NCBI GenBank assembly: GCA_025800145.1
Contig: JAOXSH010000065.1
Span: 1-64,000 of the forward strand
Direction of reading: 5' to 3'
From: Cohaesibacter sp.
GTDB taxonomy: Bacteria > Pseudomonadota > Alphaproteobacteria > Rhizobiales > Cohaesibacteraceae
DNA length: 64,000 nt
Part shown: positions 16,371-25,685 of the stretch, one piece after another
How the letters are laid out: each line of letters begins with the position of its first letter
How positions within the stretch are numbered: position 1 is the stretch's first letter
The notes under the pieces: model-generated
What the model was told of the DNA's origin: nothing
Seen by the model: only the letters and a program-made list of their open reading frames with translations
The model's database searches: none
Translations under genes and position numbers: made by a program

Positions 16371-18197
16371 TTATCCAATGAATCCACCAGATTGACGCTG
16401 CCATAATGAGGCATAAAGCCCCCCTTGCGCCAGCAAATCTTCATGGCTTCCCTGCTCGATAATCTTGCCCTCTTCCATCACAATCAACCGATCCATGCTG
16501 GCAATGGTCGACAAACGATGGGCAATCGCCACAACCGTCTTGCCCTCCATCAGCTCATCCAAGCTGTCCTGAATGGCCGCTTCCACCTCTGAATCGAGCG
16601 CAGACGTTGCTTCATCCAAAATAAGGATTGGGGCATTTTTCAACAAGACACGGGCAATAGCGATTCGCTGCCGCTGACCGCCAGACAATTTTACCCCGCG
16701 CTCGCCCACTTGCGCCTCAAAGCCCTTATTGCCATGGGCATCAACCAGACCCTCAATGAAGTCAAGCGCCTGCGCCCGTTTGGCCGCTTCAATGGCTTGC
16801 TCCATATCCGCCCCTTCCCGACCATAGACAATATTGTCCAAAACCGAGCGATGCAAAAGCGAGGTATCCTGCGTCACCACCCCGATTTGCGAACGCAAGC
16901 TGTCTTGCCCAATGGCGCGCACCTCTTGGCCATCAACACAGATTTTGCCTTTGTCCAGATCATAAAAGCGCAACAAAAGATTGATCAAAGTCGATTTACC
17001 GGCCCCTGAGCGCCCAACAAGCCCAACCTTCTCGCCCGGCTTGATCGAGAGGCTCAAACCATCAATCACCGGCTCATCCTTGCCATAATTGAAAGAGACC
17101 TGATCAAAGACAATCTCGCCCTTGCTCACCGTAAGCTTTTTGGCATCAGCACGATCCAGAACAATTTGCGGCTGGGCAATGGTCTTAATCCCATCCTGGA
17201 CAGTGCCGACATTCTCGAACAAGCCGCCCACTTCCCACAAAATCCATTCCGACATGCCCCGCAAACGCAAAACCAGACCTGTGACAACCGCAATCTCGCC
17301 CGGCCCGACAACGTCCCCCTGCCAATAATGAATAGAAACAATGATGGTAGCAGCCAGCAGCAATTGATTGATTGTTTTCAAACAGATCTGCAATTTGGTC
17401 ACCAGACGCATCTGGCCATGAACCGTCCCCATAAAGCCGTCCATGGATCGACGGGCATAGGCCTCTTCGCGCTCGGCATGAGAGAAAAGCTTCACAACAG
17501 AAATGTTGGAATAGGCATCGACAATATTGCCCATCATGGTAGAGCGTGCATCGGCCTGTTTGCTGGAAATATCGCGCAATTTGGGCACAAAATAAAACAG
17601 GGTGCCCACATAGGCCACAAGCCACAGAGCCAAAGGAGCCGCCATCTGCCATTTTGTCTCGCCCACCAACACAAGCGCCGAGATAAAATAAACACCAACA
17701 AACACAAACACATCCGCAATGCGCGAAATAACCTCGCGCACAGCCAGAGCCGTTTGCATCAGCTTTTGCGCCACCCGACCGGCAAATTCATCCTGATAAA
17801 AGGTCATCGACTGACGCAACAAATAGCGATGCACCCGCCAACGAATGGACATGGGATAATTGCCAATGATGGTCTGATGAAACAAAAATTGCCAAACAAA
17901 TTCCAGCACAGGGAAAACCAGCAACAAAACAATGCCCATCCAGATCAGGTCTGAGCCATGGAGATCAAAAAATTGCGCCCGCTCCGTGGTCGAAATCCAG
18001 TCAATCAGATCTCCGACATAGCCATAGAGCGCAACCTCGATGATGGCGATAATCGCACTTAACAGCGACATAACCACCATATAGGGGGCCACTGGCTTGG
18101 TATAATGCCAACAAAAAGCCCAAAAGCGTGTGGGCGGTTGTTCCAAACCATCCTCGGCAAACGGGTTCACCAGTTTTTCAAAATAGGAAAACATCAC
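16371..18197 (-). CDS. ABC transporter, fused permease and ATPase
   Basis: The 608-residue half-exporter has six membrane helices in the first 330 residues. The ATPase follows with Walker A GRSGAGKSTL, signature LSGGQRQRIAIAR, Walker B ILILDEATSALD and H-loop AIAHRLSTI. It would act as a homodimer in the inner membrane. The family includes MsbA-like lipid exporters and drug exporters; the substrate cannot be told. It appears to be a single-gene unit. The start is one of two adjacent ATGs. Confidence 0.9.
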   Translation of the reverse strand: MMFSYFEKLVNPFAEDGLEQPPTRFWAFCWHYTKPVAPYMVVMSLLSAIIAIIEVALYGYVGDLIDWISTTERAQFFDLHGSDLIWMGIVLLLVFPVLEFVWQFLFHQTIIGNYPMSIRWRVHRYLLRQSMTFYQDEFAGRVAQKLMQTALAVREVISRIADVFVFVGVYFISALVLVGETKWQMAAPLALWLVAYVGTLFYFVPKLRDISSKQADARSTMMGNIVDAYSNISVVKLFSHAEREEAYARRSMDGFMGTVHGQMRLVTKLQICLKTINQLLLAATIIVSIHYWQGDVVGPGEIAVVTGLVLRLRGMSEWILWEVGGLFENVGTVQDGIKTIAQPQIVLDRADAKKLTVSKGEIVFDQVSFNYGKDEPVIDGLSLSIKPGEKVGLVGRSGAGKSTLINLLLRFYDLDKGKICVDGQEVRAIGQDSLRSQIGVVTQDTSLLHRSVLDNIVYGREGADMEQAIEAAKRAQALDFIEGLVDAHGNKGFEAQVGERGVKLSGGQRQRIAIARVLLKNAPILILDEATSALDSEVEAAIQDSLDELMEGKTVVAIAHRLSTIASMDRLIVMEEGKIIEQGSHEDLLAQGGLYASLWQRQSGGFIG

Positions 18198-18623
18198 TTG
18201 GATCCAGCATAGAAATTAAGAGAGAAAAACCAGAGCAGACAGAAAGCTGGCTTTGGTGCCATTTGGTCACACTGCAAGGAAAGAGACTCAAACAGCCGTT
18301 CAGATTATCACCATTGGCGAAAAAACAGACCAATGAAATGCAATCCGATCGTTTCTTCCCAAGCCTGTGATAAATTTGCACAAATAAAGAGCGCCATATA
18401 CGAGTGCAAAATTGTCATTGCCTTTGCCCACAAACTGGGCCACATCTTAGTGCCCGATTTATAAAGTCGCTGTTTGAGACTTTTAGGCGTATATCCGGCC
18501 CACTCCCCCTCCCAAACCGCCCACGAGGGGACCATGACGGGTGGTTTGGGAGGGGGAGTGGGCCGGCTCTGTACTTTTAAATCGGGCTCTTATGCCAACG
18601 AGCAGACATAATGAACGAAAAGC
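18198..18623. other. Divergent gap between ABC exporter and trmL
   Basis: No gene is seen. The only clear structure is the family-A palindrome near its right end. The gap must carry promoters for both divergent genes. Confidence 0.5.
18495..18566. repeat. Interspersed palindromic element, family A copy 2
   Basis: The arms are CCGGCCCACTCCCCCTCCCA.. and ..TGGGAGGGGGAGTGGGCCGG, 28 bp with one wobble mismatch, around ACGAGGGGACCATGAC. It is followed by TACTTTTAAATCGGGCTC, the family-A end, and preceded by GAGACTTTTAGGCG. Confidence 0.85.
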
Positions 18624-19109
18624 ATGACTGAGACAGCCTCCAAAAGCCAAATCGCAATCGCGCTTTACCAACCAGACATTCCCCAAAATACCGGCACCAT
18701 CCTGCGCATGGCCGCCTGCCTGAATTTGCATGTCCATATCATAGAGCCCTGCGGCTTTGCACTGAATGACCGCACGTTGCGGCGCGCTGGCATGGATTAT
18801 CTGGATCGCTCCACTTATACCAAACATCTCTCCTGGTCTCATTTTGTGAGCTGGGCAGAGCAGCAGGAAAAACGTCTGGTTCTGGCAACCACCAAGGCCA
18901 GCAAGCCTTTCTTGGACATCAGCTATCAGAGCAACGACATCCTTCTCTTTGGTCGAGAATCGGTTGGCGTGCCCGATGAAGTGCATGAACGGGCCGATGC
19001 TCGCATCACCATTCCCATGCGCGAAGGTGAACGCTCGCTTAATCTTGCCATTTCCACCGCAATGCTTGCCTCAGAAGCCTTGCGTCAATTGAAAGCCTTT
19101 CCCTCATGA
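18624..19109 (+). CDS. trmL: tRNA (cytidine(34)-2'-O)-methyltransferase
   Basis: This 161-residue SPOUT methylase methylates the wobble ribose of tRNA-Leu. Signatures are [22 protein letters not shown] at the N-terminus, [14 protein letters not shown] in the middle and [18 protein letters not shown] in the knot that binds S-adenosylmethionine. The length matches TrmL. Its stop overlaps the start of hemF by four bases, so the two are co-transcribed. Confidence 0.95.
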   Translation: MTETASKSQIAIALYQPDIPQNTGTILRMAACLNLHVHIIEPCGFALNDRTLRRAGMDYLDRSTYTKHLSWSHFVSWAEQQEKRLVLATTKASKPFLDISYQSNDILLFGRESVGVPDEVHERADARITIPMREGERSLNLAISTAMLASEALRQLKAFPS

Positions 19110-20026
19110 CCCAATCTTTCGGTCTTTACACCCTGCCCGATTGTCTGCCCGATCAGCTGGACGATAAAAAAGCCAAAGCCAGCGATTGGTTTGCGCATTT
19201 GCGCGATGATATTTGCCATGCATTTGAAACACTGGAGAATGAGCTAACCGGCCCCAACAGTGACCAGCAACCGGGCCGATTTGAGCGCACCCCGTGGGAG
19301 CGAACAGACCATAGCGGCGCAAAAGGCGGTGGCGGCGTCATGTCCCTGATGAAAGGCCGCGTCTTTGAAAAAGTCGGCGTGCATGTTTCAACCGTGCATG
19401 GAGAATTTTCACCGCAATTTCGCGACCAGATTCCCGGTGCCTCAGACGATCCACGTTTCTGGGCTTCGGGCATTTCTCTCATTGCCCATCCTTGCAACCC
19501 CAATGTCCCGGCTGTGCATATGAATACCCGCATGGTCGTCACCACCCGCCAATGGTTTGGCGGGGGGGCAGACCTAACACCCGTGCTGAATGCCCGCCGC
19601 ACGCAAGAAGATGCAGACAGCATCGCCTTTCACAAAGCCATGCAAGCCCCTTGTAATGCCCATGATGTGGCCGATTATTCCCATTATAAAGAGTGGTGCG
19701 ACCATTATTTTCATCTGCCCCATCGCGATGAACCAAGAGGCATTGGCGGCATCTTTTATGACCGCCACAATTCCGGCAATTGGGACGCCGATTTTGCCTT
19801 CACCCAAGATGTAGGACGCGCCTTTGCCGCCATCTATCCCGAACTGGTGCGCCGCAATGTCACAAAAGACTGGACACCAGAACAACGCGAAGAGCAGCTC
19901 ATTCGCAGAGGGCGCTATGTGGAGTTTAACCTGCTCCATGATCGCGGCACAATCTTTGGCCTGAAAACAGGCGGCAATGTTGCCTCCATCCTGTCTTCCA
20001 TGCCACCCGTGGTCAAATGGCCTTAA
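19106..20026 (+). CDS. hemF: Oxygen-dependent coproporphyrinogen III oxidase
   Basis: The 306-residue enzyme decarboxylates two propionates of coproporphyrinogen III in haem synthesis and needs O2. Family signatures seen are [43 protein letters not shown] and [18 protein letters not shown]. It overlaps trmL by four bases. An aerobic haem route suits the many cytochromes encoded in this window (petABC, SoxX, A, D, E). Confidence 0.97.
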   Translation: MTQSFGLYTLPDCLPDQLDDKKAKASDWFAHLRDDICHAFETLENELTGPNSDQQPGRFERTPWERTDHSGAKGGGGVMSLMKGRVFEKVGVHVSTVHGEFSPQFRDQIPGASDDPRFWASGISLIAHPCNPNVPAVHMNTRMVVTTRQWFGGGADLTPVLNARRTQEDADSIAFHKAMQAPCNAHDVADYSHYKEWCDHYFHLPHRDEPRGIGGIFYDRHNSGNWDADFAFTQDVGRAFAAIYPELVRRNVTKDWTPEQREEQLIRRGRYVEFNLLHDRGTIFGLKTGGNVASILSSMPPVVKWP

Positions 20027-20057
20027 AAATCTCGATACGAGACTTTTAAATCAAACC
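20027..20057. repeat. Family A end fragment between convergent genes
   Basis: CTCGATACGAGACTTTTAAATCAAACCC carries a short hairpin (CTCG..CGAG) and the family-A end GACTTTTAAATC. It lies in the 31-base gap between convergent hemF and the HAD gene. Confidence 0.5.
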
Positions 20058-20753
20058 CTAAAGACCCTCGATCAAGGGCAGGAGCTGCGCCATATCATCA
20101 AAAATATGCGCATCATGGGCGGTCAAGGCCGCCCCATTCCCCCCCTCATGACCACCATGGCCGGCAGGCACATATCCAAAACAGCGCATCCCGGCCCGCT
20201 TGGCCGCCAACACGCCATTCACGCTGTCTTCCACCACAATGCATTGATCGGGCTTTGCTCCCATATGTTGGGCGGCCAGCAAAAACAGATCCGGATCCGG
20301 CTTGGCCACACCAAGGCTATGGGCAGAAAATCGTTTGCCATCAAAACGCTCCCAAAGCCCATTCTGCCCCAGCGTAATCTTCATCTTGTCGTCAGAACCA
20401 TTGGAAGCCACACAATAGCCAATGCCAGCCGCGTCCAAATCATCCAGGAGCCAAGGGATGCCTGCAACCACGTCCACTCCCTGCTTCAAACGCGCATAGG
20501 TCTGGGCATAGACTTCATCAATCCACTGATCTGGCCGCTCATCAGGCAATTGCGCGCCCAAGTCACGGGCCTTGGCTTCCACCCCACCCATTGTGCCACC
20601 GACAAACAAATCCATTGCCTGTGTCAGATCCATCTCCAAGCCATAGCCTGCCAGATTGTCAATCAACACCTGATTGGACACAATCTCACTGTCCACCAGA
20701 ACCCCATCACAATCAAAAATCACCAAATCTGGCCGCATATTACAAATCCTCAA
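20058..20753 (-). CDS. HAD-superfamily phosphatase (beta-phosphoglucomutase-like)
   Basis: The 231-residue HAD hydrolase has motif I DCDGVLVDSE (nucleophile Asp), motif II VASNGSDD, the motif III lysine region LGVAKPDPD and motif IV VVEDSVNGV. The cap insert lies between about residues 20 and 90. Related proteins hydrolyse small sugar phosphates; the substrate here is unknown. Its start overlaps the CCA-enzyme stop by four bases, suggesting one transcript. Confidence 0.88.
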   Translation of the reverse strand: MRICNMRPDLVIFDCDGVLVDSEIVSNQVLIDNLAGYGLEMDLTQAMDLFVGGTMGGVEAKARDLGAQLPDERPDQWIDEVYAQTYARLKQGVDVVAGIPWLLDDLDAAGIGYCVASNGSDDKMKITLGQNGLWERFDGKRFSAHSLGVAKPDPDLFLLAAQHMGAKPDQCIVVEDSVNGVLAAKRAGMRCFGYVPAGHGGHEGGNGAALTAHDAHIFDDMAQLLPLIEGL

Positions 20754-21988
20754 ATGCTTATACCAACGGCATGAAGCAAATCACTTTTGCCAAGACGAAA
20801 CTCACTTTCAATCCAGCGCCTTTCACAATCAGATAAATATTGGCCCAATTGTGGCCCCGGCTTCACACCGGCTTTGATCAAATCTTTGCCTGTCAGCGCA
20901 AAAACAGGCCGCTCCCAACTTTGCAAGGCCTGAACCAAACCTGAGAAAGCCCCAACATCACGCCCCCCCTCATGCAGGCACAGACAATCCAGAACCACAT
21001 CCTTGCCATATAAATAGCTCCAACGCTTTAGGAGCGTCAGATCAGCATTGCCCAACGTCTTCGCATCCAATGCATCTGAAAATTGCATAGACTGGCGCAA
21101 GGCATCGCGCAGCCGGTTGGGCTGTCGCCATGCCAGCATCAAGGCATCCAGACTTTCCCGACTATGGCCAAAAAGCGCCATCAAACGCCCGACAAGCGAA
21201 GGCTCAACCCCCAAGGCTTTGGCCCTTTGCAAATAGAACGCAAAGCGCCTGACCATCGGCACAGCCAGCGATACATGGGGCAACAGCCCCCCATGCAGCA
21301 TGGCTGTGAGCGCTGGCACAGCATCATCACCTTGCACCAGCTTGATCATTTCCCCCCCAATGCGCTCTGCCGACAAGCTTTGCAAACCGCGTTGCAGGGC
21401 AATGCAGGCCTCATAATCGTCCTTGCCATAGCTGTGGCCATATTGGGCAAAAAACCGAAAGAAGCGCAAAATGCGCAAATAATCTTCTTCGATCCGCGCA
21501 TGGGCCTGACCAATGAACCGCACAGAACGCGCTTTAACATCACAAAGACCAGACCCCAAAGGATCATGAATCTGACCCTCGGCATCCAGATAAAGCGCAT
21601 TCATGGTAAAATCACGTCGGGCAGCATCCATCTGCCAATCCCGCCCAAAGGCAACCACAGCATGGCGACCATCCGTTTGCACATCAGCGCGCAAGCTGGT
21701 CACTTCAAAAGCCCGGCCCTCTTTGACCAAGGTAAGTGTGCCATGGTCCAAACCCGTTGCAATGACCCTGAAACCGGCTTGTGCGCCTCGCTCCATCGTC
21801 TGCTCGGGCAAAGCCGTGGTCGCGCAATCAATATCGCCAACCGCCAACCCCAACACAGAATTGCGAACCGCCCCTCCGACCACACGCATCTCGTCGCCAT
21901 CAACATTCAGCGCACAAAAAAGGGAAATCAAGCAAGGATCAAACCGCCAGGCAAAATGCTCATCCTGACGCACATCAACATCGGACAT
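20750..21988 (-). CDS. CCA-adding tRNA nucleotidyltransferase
   Basis: The family builds or repairs the 3' CCA of tRNAs. The head domain has VVGGAVRNSVLGLAVGDIDCAT (the GG-x-VR and DxD region), then RRDFTMNALYLD and the neck EEDYLRILRFFRFFAQYG. I moved the start from 22060 to the ATG at 21988, since the longer frame would run into the upstream DUF6111 gene; the protein is then 412 residues. Its last residues (LLHAVGISI) are encoded by a family-B repeat copy, so the C-terminus is secondarily altered. It ends a tightly packed operon with DUF1285, NUDIX and DUF6111 genes. Confidence 0.92.
   Translation of the reverse strand: MSDVDVRQDEHFAWRFDPCLISLFCALNVDGDEMRVVGGAVRNSVLGLAVGDIDCATTALPEQTMERGAQAGFRVIATGLDHGTLTLVKEGRAFEVTSLRADVQTDGRHAVVAFGRDWQMDAARRDFTMNALYLDAEGQIHDPLGSGLCDVKARSVRFIGQAHARIEEDYLRILRFFRFFAQYGHSYGKDDYEACIALQRGLQSLSAERIGGEMIKLVQGDDAVPALTAMLHGGLLPHVSLAVPMVRRFAFYLQRAKALGVEPSLVGRLMALFGHSRESLDALMLAWRQPNRLRDALRQSMQFSDALDAKTLGNADLTLLKRWSYLYGKDVVLDCLCLHEGGRDVGAFSGLVQALQSWERPVFALTGKDLIKAGVKPGPQLGQYLSDCERRWIESEFRLGKSDLLHAVGISI
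20760..20774. repeat. Family B repeat inside the 3' end of the CCA gene
   Basis: ATACCAACGGCATGAAG on the plus strand lies in the last codons of the CCA-enzyme gene, which reads the inverse (HAVGI). Confidence 0.7.
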
Positions 21989-21998
21989 CATAAAAGCC

Positions 21999-22313
21999 TC
22001 ACTGAGTGTCAGACGTCTTTGCCTTGTCAGGCGCGGCAATCTCATCAACCGGCTTTTCAATGATCTGACCGGGAATCAGCTTACCATCTTTATAATGGGC
22101 AGGCACATAAACGCCCCCGGTTGGATTGTTATTGATCAGGGCCAGCACAGAAAAACCAATCAAACTGCACAAAAAACCCGCAACCACCAACCAATAACGC
22201 GGCGCATCAATCCAGACCTTGCGATGCAATCTCTTTGTCAAAAACAAATAGGCAGCATAAGCCAGAAAGGGCAGCAAAAAGAGCAAGATCTGGGTGATAA
22301 CAATGCGGATCAT
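21999..22313 (-). CDS. DUF6111-family small membrane protein
   Basis: The 104 residues have two membrane helices (VITQILLFLLPFLAYAAYLFL and YWLVVAGFLCSLIGFSVLAL), then a proline-rich tail with PTGGVYVPAHYKDGKLIPG. The function is unknown. It sits between NUDIX and CCA genes, a conserved alphaproteobacterial order, and overlaps the NUDIX stop by four bases. Confidence 0.85.
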   Translation of the reverse strand: MIRIVITQILLFLLPFLAYAAYLFLTKRLHRKVWIDAPRYWLVVAGFLCSLIGFSVLALINNNPTGGVYVPAHYKDGKLIPGQIIEKPVDEIAAPDKAKTSDTQ

Positions 22314-22987
22314 AAGCGATAAACCGTTTCATATAAATTGCGCAGAATACCTGCTGTTACGCCCCAGATATAGTATTGCTCATAAGGCATTGCAAAATAT
22401 CCGCGCATTTTTCCGCGCCATTCTGCACTTTTTTGCAAATGATTGGCCGGATCCATCAAAAAGTGCAAAGGCACTTCAAAAATATCCGACACTTCTCCTG
22501 GATTGGGACGAGGCGTAAAGCCTGGCCGGACAACAGACAAGACAGGAAAAATCCGATAGCCCGTCGAAGAAATATAAGGCCGCAATTGCCCAAAAGGCTC
22601 GATAAACTCTTCTGATATACCCGTTTCCTCGTCCGTCTCTCGCAGGGCCGTGCTGATCACACTGCTATCGCCCTCATCCACTTTGCCACCGGGAAAAGCA
22701 ATTTGTCCGGCGTGAGAGGGCAAATGATTGGTGCGCTGGGTCAGCAAAATGGTTGCATCCTCTCCCCGATCCACCACCCCAATCAGAACAGCGGCATCCT
22801 TTAACTGCAAAACCTCGCCTTCATGCCAAGCCAGATCCTTGATCGGTGCCTGATCTTGCCCCGACACTCCCCCCTCTTGATCGGCTGTTTGGGGCAAGAC
22901 CGCCTGTGCCAAATCCCGAAATCCATTGGCAGAAAAAAGCGGGTGACGGGTTCTGTTTTGCAAATCGGACAAAAGGGCAGAGCTCAT
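22310..22987 (-). CDS. CoA pyrophosphatase-type NUDIX hydrolase
   Basis: The 225 residues carry the UPF0035/NudL pattern LLTQRTNHLPSHAGQIAFPGGKVD just before the Nudix box (GGKVDEGDSSV..ALRETDEETGI). Such enzymes cleave CoA or acyl-CoA to 3',5'-ADP and phosphopantetheine. It overlaps the DUF1285 gene upstream and the DUF6111 gene downstream by four bases each, so the genes form one operon. Confidence 0.9.
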   Translation of the reverse strand: MSSALLSDLQNRTRHPLFSANGFRDLAQAVLPQTADQEGGVSGQDQAPIKDLAWHEGEVLQLKDAAVLIGVVDRGEDATILLTQRTNHLPSHAGQIAFPGGKVDEGDSSVISTALRETDEETGISEEFIEPFGQLRPYISSTGYRIFPVLSVVRPGFTPRPNPGEVSDIFEVPLHFLMDPANHLQKSAEWRGKMRGYFAMPYEQYYIWGVTAGILRNLYETVYRL

Positions 22988-23622
22988 GCAAGCGCCGCCT
23001 CAAAGGCATTCAGCGCCTCCATCGAACAAATGGGATAGAAAAGCCCGGCGCTCATCACCCCAAACTGCCCTTGATGCGCGCCCGTCCCCTCGTTTGCCAG
23101 CTCCACCAAATCATACATCAAGGCCCGCGTCAGACGCGCTTCCAGATTGCCCCGCACAGAGATATAGGCTTTCAGACCAGCCGTGCCGTCTTCCAGCTCA
23201 AAACGAAAGGGATGGTCCTGATCAACCAAAACCAAATCACCCACATTGGTTCGAAAGGTCAAAATATCCCCGGCATCTGATGGCTTGCTGGCCATTTCCA
23301 CAGCCTGAAAATGTGCATCTTCAACAATGATACCGATTTTCTCCACCGGCGTCACCAGATAGGTCTTGCCATCGTCATCTTTGCGCAAAACAGAAGCAAA
23401 CAAACGCACCAAGGCCTCGCGGCCAATGGGAGAACCCAGATAAAACCATGTCCCGTCAGAGGCAATGCGCATATCCAGATCCCCGCAAAAATCAGGATTC
23501 CACAAATGCACCGGCGGCATACCCTTCTCCTTACCCGCCCGGCTCATCAAGGCCTTCAGCCCATCTGGCATGTCTGTCATAGGGGCGGAATCCAAAGATC
23601 CCTGCTTGTCTGTCTCACTCAT
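22984..23622 (-). CDS. DUF1285-family protein
   Basis: The protein is about 212 residues. The DUF1285 core is visible: PPVHLWNPDFCGDLDMRIASDGTWFYLGSPIGR, YLVTPVEKIGI, and the C-terminal ISVRGNLEARLTRALMYDLVELA. The function is unknown. It heads the operon with NUDIX, DUF6111 and CCA genes, an order frequent in Alphaproteobacteria. The start is uncertain: ATG 23622 begins MSETDKQ, while the track uses 23652. Confidence 0.88.
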   Translation of the reverse strand: MSETDKQGSLDSAPMTDMPDGLKALMSRAGKEKGMPPVHLWNPDFCGDLDMRIASDGTWFYLGSPIGREALVRLFASVLRKDDDGKTYLVTPVEKIGIIVEDAHFQAVEMASKPSDAGDILTFRTNVGDLVLVDQDHPFRFELEDGTAGLKAYISVRGNLEARLTRALMYDLVELANEGTGAHQGQFGVMSAGLFYPICSMEALNAFEAALA

Positions 23623-23692
23623 AAAATCTCGTCCCGGATTAATCTTGTCCAATCACTATAGGAAACACCAACCCGGCAAACAAGCCATTGCC

Positions 23693-24202
23693 TTATCCCA
23701 AGGCGGATGGATCCGCTCGCACAAGACCCTTGCAAGCCTCAACCTCTTCCCTCAAAGGCAAAAGCAGCAAACGCGCCGGATCAACAGGGCCGGGCAAACT
23801 CATGCTGCCCATTGGCACCCGCTCAAACCCAAAACGCTTATAATAATCATAATCCCCAACCAACAAAATGGCGCAAAAGGGCAGGTTTTTCGCAGTCTCT
23901 ATGGCCTTTTTCATCAACAATCCGCCCGCACCCTTATGTTTGAAAGCCGGATGCACTGCCAAAGGCCCCAAAAGCAAGGCTTTGCAAGCCCCAATGCGCA
24001 CAGGAGACAAACGCACCGATCCCGCCAAATGCCCTTGGTTGAGCGCCACAAAGCTCAATTGTGGCAAAGAACCAACCGACTCGCGCACACGAAAGGCTGT
24101 GCGGGCAAAGCGACCGGGACCAAATGCCTCCTCATGCAAATGTTCAATGGCATCAAAATGAAGCGGCAATTCAGGCTGTAGCTGAAACTCTGGCTGGCAC
24201 AT
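23693..24202 (-). CDS. GNAT N-acetyltransferase (YhbS-like)
   Basis: The 169 residues have the acetyl-CoA-binding motif LLLGPLAVHPAFKHKGAGGLLMKKAI (R/QxxGxG/A type) and VGDYDYYKRFGFERV at the end, matching the YhbS group. The acceptor is unknown. The gene stands alone, upstream of the DUF1285 operon on the same strand. Confidence 0.88.
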   Translation of the reverse strand: MCQPEFQLQPELPLHFDAIEHLHEEAFGPGRFARTAFRVRESVGSLPQLSFVALNQGHLAGSVRLSPVRIGACKALLLGPLAVHPAFKHKGAGGLLMKKAIETAKNLPFCAILLVGDYDYYKRFGFERVPMGSMSLPGPVDPARLLLLPLREEVEACKGLVRADPSALG

Positions 24203-24510
24203 GACAAGATCTCAAACCCTGCAAGCGGGCATCATGATAGAAGATAAAAGGAAAAAGGCTCTCAATCGAGAAGAGAAGATGTCGCACAACAATCAGACCC
24301 TATCACACAAGACAGTGATAAGCCCCCCGATCATTGGGACAAACAGACTGGATATATCTTTATCGTCGCAACATGCGCATGACCTGACTAATAAGAACAA
24401 AATCCCCTAACACAAAGAGTCAGAAACTGTCTATGTAATATTTTATAATATTCAAATTTATTTTTCAAAATATTATGCTGTTATAATGACTTTAAAAGCA
24501 GAATACACCA
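24203..24510. other. Gene-free gap
   Basis: No coding sequence or clear structure is seen. The right half is very AT-rich (TATAATATTCAAATTTATTT), which would suit promoter DNA, but both neighbours read leftwards, so only the GNAT promoter is expected here. Confidence 0.4.
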
Positions 24511-25044
24511 TCACCAATGATCTGCACGTCCTCGCGTCCCCATCAATTCCTCAAGCCGGTTTTGTGTGGCAACGCTGATCCCTTCAGGCAAAGCGCGCAA
24601 ATCAAAAAAGCCACTTTCCGCAATCTCACCATCTTGCAAATCCACGCCATCCCGCCCACGCCGCCAATGCGCAATACGATAACACAGAATATAATCGCGA
24701 ATATTGGCGCGATTGCTCAAATAACATCCAAACAAGTCAGGCATACTCAACGCCTCAATGCCCGTCTCTTCCAGCAATTCGCGTTTTGCCGCCTGCATCG
24801 GCGCCTCCCCGGGCGTGACACCGCCACCGGGCAAAAACCAGCCTTTGACATAGCTGTGACGCACCAACAAAATGCGCCCTGCTTCATCTTGAACAATCAG
24901 CCGCACCCCAAGGCTCACGCCATTGAACCGCGCCCGCAGCCAGATACCAAGCCGCAACAAGCGTGTTGGCAGTGGCAAAGACCACCCTTTTCGAGCCAAG
25001 TGTCTTAAAATCATTATATGTTTTGACCTATGCAATTTCAGCAT
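24511..25044 (-). CDS. NUDIX hydrolase
   Basis: The 177 residues have a complete Nudix box GGGVTPGEAPMQAAKRELLEETGI near residue 75 and a typical preceding strand (GRILLVRHSYVKGWFLPGG). The substrate cannot be inferred. A basic N-terminal stretch (HLARKGWSLPLPTRLLRLGIWLRA) precedes the domain. The start is uncertain, with 25014 as the alternative ATG; no strong ribosome-binding site is seen at either. Confidence 0.85.
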   Translation of the reverse strand: MLKLHRSKHIMILRHLARKGWSLPLPTRLLRLGIWLRARFNGVSLGVRLIVQDEAGRILLVRHSYVKGWFLPGGGVTPGEAPMQAAKRELLEETGIEALSMPDLFGCYLSNRANIRDYILCYRIAHWRRGRDGVDLQDGEIAESGFFDLRALPEGISVATQNRLEELMGTRGRADHW

Positions 25045-25160
25045 GAAAGCTTTGCGAAATTAGCACTACACAATTTGTTGAAAATTGGGAATAAGACACC
25101 AACTTTTTTCAATATGCCGACACACTCATCGGCACGGTCCTGATAGCAGGAGATGCGGTT

Positions 25161-25271
25161 ATGATGAAATTTTTTAAAAAAGCACGCAAAGCAGAACGGT
25201 TCCATTGGCGCCCAGCGATTGACATGACCGACCGTCGTGTCGTCAACACTTTGTTGAACCCAATGAACTAA
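25161..25271 (+). CDS. Possible 36-residue basic peptide
   Basis: This ORF is too short for the track. AGGAG sits eight bases before an ATG pair, and the frame reads MMKFFKKARKAERFHWRPAI and on to a TAA at 25271. The peptide is strongly basic at the N-terminus. I recognise no family. It lies in a 640-base gene-free gap just upstream of a run of hairpins, so it could be a leader peptide or part of an RNA gene rather than a functional protein. Confidence 0.35.
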   Translation: MMKFFKKARKAERFHWRPAIDMTDRRVVNTLLNPMN

Positions 25272-25282
25272 ACCATATCGCG

Positions 25283-25496
25283 GTGGCAGATAGCCACTGG
25301 ATAAGGTGACAAGAATTTTGGCCGGAAAACGTGGTGTAACCGGCCAGAAGAGGAAGCTTGGCCCTTTTCGAAAAGATGCAGACTTTTTAAAAAGACGCGC
25401 CTTGTATTCCTTAAGATGTGGAGCCCTCCACATCACGAAATGATGACCAGTTGGACAGATTTTAGGGCCATCCTCCCCCAAACAATGGCCCTGTCC
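25283..25496. other. Run of stable hairpins, possible structured RNA
   Basis: Within 214 bases there are four exact stems: GTGGC/GCCAC (25283-25297), TGGCCGG/CCGGCCA (25319-25346), GATGTGGAG/CTCCACATC with a two-base loop (25415-25434), and AGGGCCAT/ATGGCCCT (25464-25492), the last extended by GGACA/TGTCC. There is no long reading frame across them. I do not recognise a known RNA family (not 6S, SRP, tmRNA or RNase P by motif). The transcribed strand is unknown. Confidence 0.4.
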
Positions 25497-25685
25497 CATC
25501 CAGCTTTTGGGACCTGGACACGATTATGATCCTCCCAGCATAATCTGCCTCTCTGCCAACTGGTCACCATCTTCTAAAAATCCAGCTATAAAACCCCCGG
25601 CAAATTGAGCCGCATCTCCCTGTAAATGTGCAACCCGGCAAAAGAAAACTGGACGCATTGGCCCCAAAAGGGTAATCGCAGAACC

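Noticed and set aside
25038-25499. 153-codon ORF over the hairpin region
   Set aside because: The translation is rich in Cys, Phe and Trp in no pattern and has no ribosome-binding site. The region looks structured rather than coding.
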